A DNA stretch of 24,610 bases from Ichthyosporea sp. XGB-2017a (Eukaryota > Opisthokonta > Ichthyosporea), in contig PDIM01010344.1 in the NCBI GenBank assembly GCA_002811675.1, positions 35,146 to 59,755 on the forward strand. The letters are read 5' to 3'. Under the pieces are notes generated by a model. It did no database searches. It was not told the origin of the DNA and worked only from the letters and a program-made list of their open reading frames with translations. A program made the position numbers and the translations under genes. How positions within the stretch are numbered: the first letter of the stretch is position 1; each line of letters opens with the position of its first letter. Below are positions 19,542 through 24,610 of this stretch, piece by piece.

Positions 19542-19706
19542 GAATAGCTTTATGAGGGGATGCATGTGTGTTGAGCACGCGTTAATGCTTGAAGGCGTTG
19601 GGTTGCCATCTGTCTGTTCTTTTTTGGGGGAAATGTAAAGTAAAGAAGTGTGATAAGAAAAGGGAGAATAGAAAAAAAAAAACACCCGAAGCCGGTGCTT
19701 TTAAGA

Positions 19707-19712
19707 AATAAA
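19707..19712 (+). terminator. Poly(A) signal of the mS45-like gene
   Basis: AATAAA lies 165 nt after the stop codon. Confidence 0.45.
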
Positions 19713-19751
19713 AGGCAATATTAATACAAGAGCGCCTCTGGTTCTTGATTA

Positions 19752-19757
19752 TTTATT
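19752..19757 (-). terminator. Poly(A) signal of dbp7
   Basis: TTTATT on the + strand is AATAAA in dbp7 sense, 40 nt past its stop codon. Confidence 0.5.
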
Positions 19758-19796
19758 GGCAGTTTCCATGAATTATGAGCCGCTTTCATCATTCTT

Positions 19797-22142
19797 TTAA
19801 TGCTTTCGGGCAATAACCCCTCCATTGAATTCGCTGACAGAAGTCTTGATTTGTTTAGCACGATTTCCATTCTTATCCCATGTCTTACCGACATCTTTCG
19901 CAAACTTGCGCTTCTTCGCCGGCGTTTTGGGGGCATGCGAGAAAGATGTTGGTGCCTGTGTGAGACCAAAGCTCTTTGCAATATGTCCCATATGTATCCG
20001 CTTGATGTGAAAAATGTGTTTCTGGCTCGAAGGAAAAGTAGTGTAGTATTTCAGAAAGGATTGGTATGCACTCACACTCAAATCGAGCATACTTTTGCTT
20101 GACTCCTTTTCGTTTGACTCGTCATTGGCATCTTCCTCGGGATTTTCGGGATTTTCAGAATCTTTTGCCTTTGTTTTCCCACTCACAAATCGTTCATATG
20201 CCAGCTGAATACAAGTACATTCGTCCTTCCACAAGTCATCAGGGGAGCTTCCCTTTGTTTTTGTGGTTCCAAATGTTTTACGCAGAGCCCCTTCCATATC
20301 GTGGGCCTGCAACTGTATCCCCGATTCTGAAAGCACCTTCAGATACTCACTTTCACTGGGCATCAAGAACAGATATGATTCTCCTTTTTGTCCAAGGCGA
20401 GCAGTTCTTCCCACACGATGAACGTATGCTTCAATTGAGCTTGGAACATTGTATTGCACAATTACTTCTACTCCCTTGATATCTAGACCACGAGCAGCCA
20501 CATCTGTACAGAGAAGAACGCTACCATTCAATGAATCAAATTTCTCAAATGATTGCAATCGCTCTGCTTGCGACAAATTTCCATGCAGTTTAAAAAAACT
20601 AGTGCCCTCAAACACAGGTGACTCTACATCATCTTCCATATACATACTCTCAGCTGATTTTTTTTCGGCTTTTGTAAAAAGGTCATAATGAAAGTCCACG
20701 CTCTCACACGTCGCCATAAAAACAATTGTTTTGGCCGATTTGTTCGCCTTTACCAACGAGGTCAAAGCAACCAATCTAAGCTTCGCCGGAGTCATCATGA
20801 CGAATTGCTTAAGAGAATTTGGAATCTTGTATTTTTTGGTTTCCTGGTCAACTAGCTCATCAAGCCCGTTTTCTTCTGTTGCTTCAAACAGCTCTTCACC
20901 CTTCTTTCCCTCATTTTCTGTTTTCTTGTCATTTTTGGCAATAGCCTCCTGATCTGACGAAACGCGGATGTATTTCGGCGATGTCATTAAGGTCTTTGAA
21001 AGGCTATTCACTCTCTCATCAATGGTGGCCGAGAAGAGCAATGTCTGCCGTGCACACGTGGCATGAGACTTTTTGATTTCTTCCATGATTTTCATAACAT
21101 CTTTTTCAAATCCCATATCCAACAATCGGTCCGCTTCGTCAAATACCAGAAACTCCAACTTGTTGAACCTTAAGTTTCGGGTGGACTCAATATGATCAAC
21201 CAGGCGCCCAGGAGTGCACACAAGGATATTGATTCCTTTACGAATACGCGCCTTTTCAGACTTTCTCTTCTCCCCACCAATCAGTAGACCAGGCACAATC
21301 CAATGAAAGGATAGGAGAATTTTCTCCAAAACGTGAAATATTTGACTAGCCAATTCGCGGGTCGGGGAGAGAATTAAGGCGAACACTCCATCAGTGCGGG
21401 TAATTCTACGCTCACACAATCTCCTAATAATCGGAATCAAAAACGCAAGAGTCTTTCCAGACCCCGTTTGGGACTCCACAATACAATCATTCCCCTTCAA
21501 TATCTCCGGAATGGTTTTTTGCTGCACAGTGGTGAAGGATGAAATGTTAAGTTTGGAAGTAAGACAGTTTACAAGTCGCGGTGTCAGATGCGGAGACGAA
21601 GAGAGCAAGTCTTCCGCGAATACAATGTCCTCTTTCTTAGCATCCTTCTTCTCCTTTTTCATAACAGGATTTTTTATCAATGGATTTCCATAAAACAGCG
21701 AAGAATTGATTTCTCCCCCTTTCTTTACAATCCCAGTTTGTTCCCCGCCAGTTTCTTTGGCATCCATCGCCAGTCCATCCGTATTATCATCATTTGCCTT
21801 CTTCCTTTTCTCTTTCTCACCACTGGGCAGTTGGCCACGGCTGTTATTCCTTTCAGAGTGACCAGTGCTTTGCTTCTTTGGGCGGGCTTCTTGATCACGG
21901 AATATCCATGACGAGGCAGACGTCTTCACCAGTTCTGATCCTTTAAGCTCTTTCCCAGAAGCACTTTCCTCCTCACGGCGCTCATCAGCAAGAATACTCG
22001 CCTTGAAAGCTGACATTTTCTTTTTCTTGTTGAACTTCCAGATCTTCTTGCCCTTCCCCCCCTTTTTCTTTGCCTTTCCGCTTTCCCCCCCGGTATGATC
22101 AAAATCAATATTCATGTGGAAATCTGCGTTCCCCCCCTCCAT
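19797..22142 (-). CDS. dbp7: Dbp7/DDX31-type DEAD-box RNA helicase, 60S ribosome assembly
   Basis: Single exon, 781 aa (yeast Dbp7 is 742). It has a Lys-rich N-terminal ~170 residues with the signature KTSASSWIF. The helicase core has the Q-motif region FTTVQQKTIP (203-212), Walker A QTGSGKT (225-231), PTRELA, TPGRLVDH, DEAD at 335-338 and SAT at 371-373. Domain 2 shows DVAARGLDIKGVEVIVQYN and HRVGRTAR (575-582). The C-terminal SYQSFLKYYTTFP segment belongs to the DUF4217 extension shared by Dbp7/DDX31 and its relatives, followed by a basic tail ending ARKH. An insert rich in Lys/Glu at about 400-435 separates the two RecA lobes. By family it acts in the nucleolus on early pre-60S particles. 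It is head to head with noc4, another ribosome assembly gene. Confidence 0.95.
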   Translation of the reverse strand: MEGGNADFHMNIDFDHTGGESGKAKKKGGKGKKIWKFNKKKKMSAFKASILADERREEESASGKELKGSELVKTSASSWIFRDQEARPKKQSTGHSERNNSRGQLPSGEKEKRKKANDDNTDGLAMDAKETGGEQTGIVKKGGEINSSLFYGNPLIKNPVMKKEKKDAKKEDIVFAEDLLSSSPHLTPRLVNCLTSKLNISSFTTVQQKTIPEILKGNDCIVESQTGSGKTLAFLIPIIRRLCERRITRTDGVFALILSPTRELASQIFHVLEKILLSFHWIVPGLLIGGEKRKSEKARIRKGINILVCTPGRLVDHIESTRNLRFNKLEFLVFDEADRLLDMGFEKDVMKIMEEIKKSHATCARQTLLFSATIDERVNSLSKTLMTSPKYIRVSSDQEAIAKNDKKTENEGKKGEELFEATEENGLDELVDQETKKYKIPNSLKQFVMMTPAKLRLVALTSLVKANKSAKTIVFMATCESVDFHYDLFTKAEKKSAESMYMEDDVESPVFEGTSFFKLHGNLSQAERLQSFEKFDSLNGSVLLCTDVAARGLDIKGVEVIVQYNVPSSIEAYVHRVGRTARLGQKGESYLFLMPSESEYLKVLSESGIQLQAHDMEGALRKTFGTTKTKGSSPDDLWKDECTCIQLAYERFVSGKTKAKDSENPENPEEDANDESNEKESSKSMLDLSVSAYQSFLKYYTTFPSSQKHIFHIKRIHMGHIAKSFGLTQAPTSFSHAPKTPAKKRKFAKDVGKTWDKNGNRAKQIKTSVSEFNGGVIARKH

Positions 22143-22353
22143 TTTTTCTGATTAAACAATATATTCCCCGCCCAAGCACGAATAAATCTTCAAGTCAAAG
22201 AGGATTTTTTTCTTTCTTCTTTTTTTTTTTCTTCTCAACGCCACACTCCAAACAAAAAAAAACAAAAAAAAAGAAATCACAACAAAAAAATATAGTACGG
22301 CCCCCCCAAAAAGTGAAAAATTCAAAATAAATTGTTGGGTGGCCTTGCCGGTG

Positions 22354-22368
22354 ATTATTATTATTATT
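22354..22368. repeat. (ATT)5 trinucleotide repeat
   Basis: Five ATT units in the dbp7/noc4 intergenic region. Confidence 0.85.
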
Positions 22369-22391
22369 TTGGTTTCCTCACGTGGAACAGT

Positions 22392-22431
22392 TTTGTATGG
22401 GATTTCCTATAACTAAGGGCGTTTGTATGGG
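22392..22431. repeat. Direct repeat TTTGTATGGG
   Basis: Exact 10-bp copies at 22392-22401 and 22422-22431 with a period of 30 bp, about 180-220 bases upstream of the noc4 start. Confidence 0.85.
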
Positions 22432-22609
22432 CAAGTCCACCTAGAGTAGGCCCATTCATATAGTACATAGTTATATCCGTGTGAATTATGAAAAGAATAT
22501 TGTAAAGGGGAATTAGCTAGCTATTGCAGATTGTCTGTGGAGTGTGATTGGTGTGTAGGATTGTAGTGAGGGGAGGGGAGTAACTATCTGTTTGTTGAGG
22601 AAGGTGATA

Positions 22610-24274
22610 ATGGTTGATTTGAAAGGCGTTAGAGAGCTGGAGGATGGATACTTCCAATCCAAGAAGAATGCGAATAATGTTGTGGATTTGATTGAGGTGT
22701 GTGAGACGGAAAGTGACGAGGTGGTGTATGGAGCGTTGCATTCCCTGCATCGGATATTCACCCAGGCCAATGAGAAGGGTGAGCTGAAGAAGGTATCCGG
22801 GAAGGAAAAGAAAGAGGCTGCAGAGGAGAATGGAAAGGGGAGCAAGAAGCTGCAGTTTATGTCTTGGTTCCATGATCGGTATTTGGACTTTTTGAAGACG
22901 CTGTTGAAAATGTTTGGGCACCCAGAGCCTACCCTGCAGTTGGCTGCGCTGAAGATTAGCATGGATATGGTGTGGCAGAAAAGCCAGCTCCTGAAAAAAC
23001 AAGGGGCCAAGCAGCAGTTTGCCAATAGTTTGTACGAGCGCGTGGTAGAGTCTGTACTTTTTGTGGAAAACGAATCGCCAGAGCTGTACGGAAAGTTTGT
23101 GGAGTATTTGAGGGAGTACAAAGATTTGCAGTACTTTTTTTGGAAGGATTGTGCGAAGGTGAGCATGGGTGTTTCTGATGGGAGTATGGCAACCGTAAAG
23201 ACTTGGGTTATTACTACCAATGAAGAAGGGGCGGAAAATAGCGGGGCAATGGATATCAAAGCGAAAAGTGTGCAGACCAAGAGCGTGAAGACATCGAAAA
23301 AGATATTTTCTTTGTTGAAGCAATGCTCAATGAAAGACATGGGAGGGCGACTGTTCTTGGAAGCGTCATCGGAATTTGATTCAAAGATGGGAGCGGGAAA
23401 GAAGCGAAGGTTTGATGAAATGATGGAAAGCGATGATGATATAGAAAATAGCAACTCGGAACTCTTAAGTGATGTTGTATTGAAAAGGGCATTTAGTGAC
23501 TGTTGGTTGGGCTTTTTGAGATTGCCCTTGGATACAAATCTGTACAAGCTTATTCTTTTGAACATCCATACTCATGTTCTGCCCTTTCTCAATAAGCCAA
23601 ACCATTTAATGGATTTTTTAACAGATTCTTACGATGTTGGTGGTGTTGTGAGTTTATTGGCACTGAATGGGCTCTTTATCTTGATAACCAAGCACAACTT
23701 AGACTACCCTGATTTTTTCGACAAACTTTACAAGTTGCTTACTCCTGATATTATGTATATGAAGCACCGTGCTAGATTCTTTCATCTGTTGGATATGTTT
23801 TTGACATCCACTCATTTGTCCTCGTACGTTGTTGCCTCATTTATCAAAAAGCTTATTAGGATTTCCCTTTCTTCGCCACCACAAGGTGTGTTTATCATCA
23901 TTCCGTTTGTATATAATCTTCTCAAAAGACATACTTCTTGTATGTTTCTCATCCATAATGCGTCCGCAGAAAATGAGCAAGATACGAGTGACCCATTTGA
24001 TCCCGATGCCACGGAATTGTCCAAAACGTATGCCCTACAGAGCACCCTCTGGGAACTGAAAGCTTTGAAAAGGCACTATCATCCTGAAATTAGTCGGTTT
24101 GTTAATATTTTCGAGAGCCATTTTACGAAACAAGAGTTCCCCATTAATGACTTTCTAGAGCATAGTTATGAGTCTATATTCACCACTGAAATTGACAGAA
24201 GACCAAAGGAGGTCCCTTTGGCATTTAAATGCCCAAATTCAATGTGGGGACTGACTGGAATTTCGCGAAGGTAA
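22610..24274 (+). CDS. noc4: Noc4/Utp19-like ribosome small-subunit assembly protein
   Basis: Single exon, 554 aa (yeast Noc4 is 552). The start is the first ATG of the frame, at 22610. The N-terminal half is helical and repeat-like with a Lys/Glu-rich insert near residues 60-80 and an acidic/basic linker (KKRRFDEMMESDDD). The C-terminal CBF/Mak21 (NOC) domain is clear at about 340-450: VVSLLALNGLFILITKHNLD, then YKLLTPDIMYMKHRARFFHL, SPPQGVFIIIPFVYNLLKRH, and the DPFDPDATELSKTYALQSTL block with ELKALKRHYHPEI. By family Noc4 binds Nop14 in the nucleolus for 40S maturation and export. The stop TAA is embedded in the donor-like GTAAAT, so a short extra coding exon downstream cannot be excluded. 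Confidence 0.93.
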   Translation: MVDLKGVRELEDGYFQSKKNANNVVDLIEVCETESDEVVYGALHSLHRIFTQANEKGELKKVSGKEKKEAAEENGKGSKKLQFMSWFHDRYLDFLKTLLKMFGHPEPTLQLAALKISMDMVWQKSQLLKKQGAKQQFANSLYERVVESVLFVENESPELYGKFVEYLREYKDLQYFFWKDCAKVSMGVSDGSMATVKTWVITTNEEGAENSGAMDIKAKSVQTKSVKTSKKIFSLLKQCSMKDMGGRLFLEASSEFDSKMGAGKKRRFDEMMESDDDIENSNSELLSDVVLKRAFSDCWLGFLRLPLDTNLYKLILLNIHTHVLPFLNKPNHLMDFLTDSYDVGGVVSLLALNGLFILITKHNLDYPDFFDKLYKLLTPDIMYMKHRARFFHLLDMFLTSTHLSSYVVASFIKKLIRISLSSPPQGVFIIIPFVYNLLKRHTSCMFLIHNASAENEQDTSDPFDPDATELSKTYALQSTLWELKALKRHYHPEISRFVNIFESHFTKQEFPINDFLEHSYESIFTTEIDRRPKEVPLAFKCPNSMWGLTGISRR

Positions 24275-24610
24275 ATTTGACGACAAGGAAAGAAAAATAA
24301 AAACATAAAAATGAAGTGCAAGTGCACCACCGAGCCAACGGCTAAAATTGCAATGACCTAAAGGTCGGCTCGCTCGCCATTTTCTTCTTTAGGGTTATAG
24401 ATAGTAGCACAAATTCCAGGAGCCAATCAGAGGACGCCCTAAAAGTGTATTTAAATTGTCGATCAGTAAGGAGGAATCGCTCGCAAGCTCGCTCGATAAA
24501 AACCAACAGACAGACGTACATATATATATAAGACTGCTGTCTACATTCCAAATATGGTAAAATTGTGTGTGATTGGCTCACTTTGATAATTTCACGATTC
24601 ACACTAACTC
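24275..24610. promoter_or_regulatory. noc4 3' end and probable promoter of the next gene
   Basis: No coding sequence is supported. The stretch holds nested inverted repeats at 24331-24372 (CGAGCC/GGCTCG around GACCT/AGGTC), repeated GCTCGCTCG (about 24368-24376 and 24490), a telomere-like TTTAGGGTTA (24388-24397) with an inverted CCCTAA (24438-24443), a CCAAT box (AGCCAATCAG, 24421-24430) and an inverted one (GATTGGCTCA, 24571-24580), and an (AT)n run near 24520. The pattern suggests promoter DNA of a gene to the right. Confidence 0.45.
24296..24301 (+). terminator. Poly(A) signal of noc4
   Basis: AATAAA lies 22 nt after the stop codon; the spacing is short but usable. Confidence 0.45.

Larger units (their letters stand above)
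22143..22609. promoter_or_regulatory. Bidirectional promoter region dbp7 / noc4
   Basis: The 467 bp between two ribosome-assembly genes hold no gene. Contents are an A/T homopolymer-rich leader on the dbp7 side (about 22205-22290, T-rich in dbp7 sense), TGAAAAATTC at 22314-22323 (one base from the yeast RRPE consensus), (ATT)5 at 22354-22368, CACGTG near 22380, a TTTGTATGGG direct repeat (22392-22401 and 22422-22431), and TAGCTAGCT near 22515. Assignment as a shared promoter is an inference from the gene layout. Confidence 0.6.

Noticed and set aside
9132-22386. CACGTG E-boxes in several intergenic stretches (about 9132, 15903, 18278, 22380)
   Set aside because: Similar numbers occur in coding DNA (for example near 5719, 14728, 18717 and 21053) and the total is near chance for the window.
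22513-23565. Long antisense open frame (about 350 codons) opposite noc4
   Set aside because: Low-complexity Ser/Phe/Leu composition and full overlap with the conserved noc4 frame mark it as a shadow.
24342-24602. Minus-strand open frame of 86 codons at the right edge
   Set aside because: No domain or composition signal; it crosses CCAAT boxes and repeats and looks like promoter DNA.

Overview
The window is nuclear DNA from a eukaryote, most likely a fungus. It carries ten protein genes on both strands, several broken by short GT-AG introns (about 70-160 nt), with AATAAA-type poly(A) signals and no bacterial-style operons. The fungal assignment rests mainly on a PAS plus GATA-finger protein whose finger has the CX2C-X18-CX2C spacing of white collar proteins, supported by a Hul4-type HECT ligase and a SAPS-type phosphatase subunit. 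Cef1/CDC5L and HemB look close to their animal versions, so an early-diverging lineage is plausible; species cannot be named from the sequence alone.

Layout: cef1/CDC5L (+, 502-2853) converges on a six-exon hemB/ALAD (-, 3067-4675). hemB diverges from a mitochondrial-type seryl-tRNA synthetase (+, 5156-6715), which converges on a SAPS-domain phosphatase regulator (-, 6913-9158, three exons). That gene diverges from a Hul4/HECTD2-like E3 ligase (+, 9810-12487, two exons). A 1.2 kb gene-free stretch rich in small repeats leads into the WC-2-like factor (+, 13713-15838, five exons). It converges on a Pso2/SNM1 crosslink-repair nuclease (-, 16005-17963), which diverges from a mitochondrial Bot1/mS45-like protein (+, 18480-19541). 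The last pair is head to head: the DEAD-box helicase Dbp7 (-, 19797-22142) and Noc4 (+, 22610-24274). The final 336 bases hold a 3' UTR and probably the promoter of the next gene.

The genes are housekeeping (splicing, heme synthesis, mitochondrial translation, phosphatase control, ubiquitination, DNA repair, ribosome assembly) plus one light-sensing or developmental transcription factor. Except for the HECT to WC-2 step, orientation alternates strictly between convergent and divergent, giving four shared bidirectional promoters. I found no mobile element, CRISPR array, rRNA or tRNA gene, and nothing that amounts to a clearly new multi-gene system. The less ordinary signals are in the non-coding DNA (telomere-like AGGGTTA boxes in promoters, an AGCTAG motif cluster with hairpin and direct repeats upstream of the WC-2 gene, T-rich leaders) and in a few gene structures (a 3n stop-free intron and a three-codon first exon in the SAPS gene, and a zinc ribbon split by an intron in the HECT gene).
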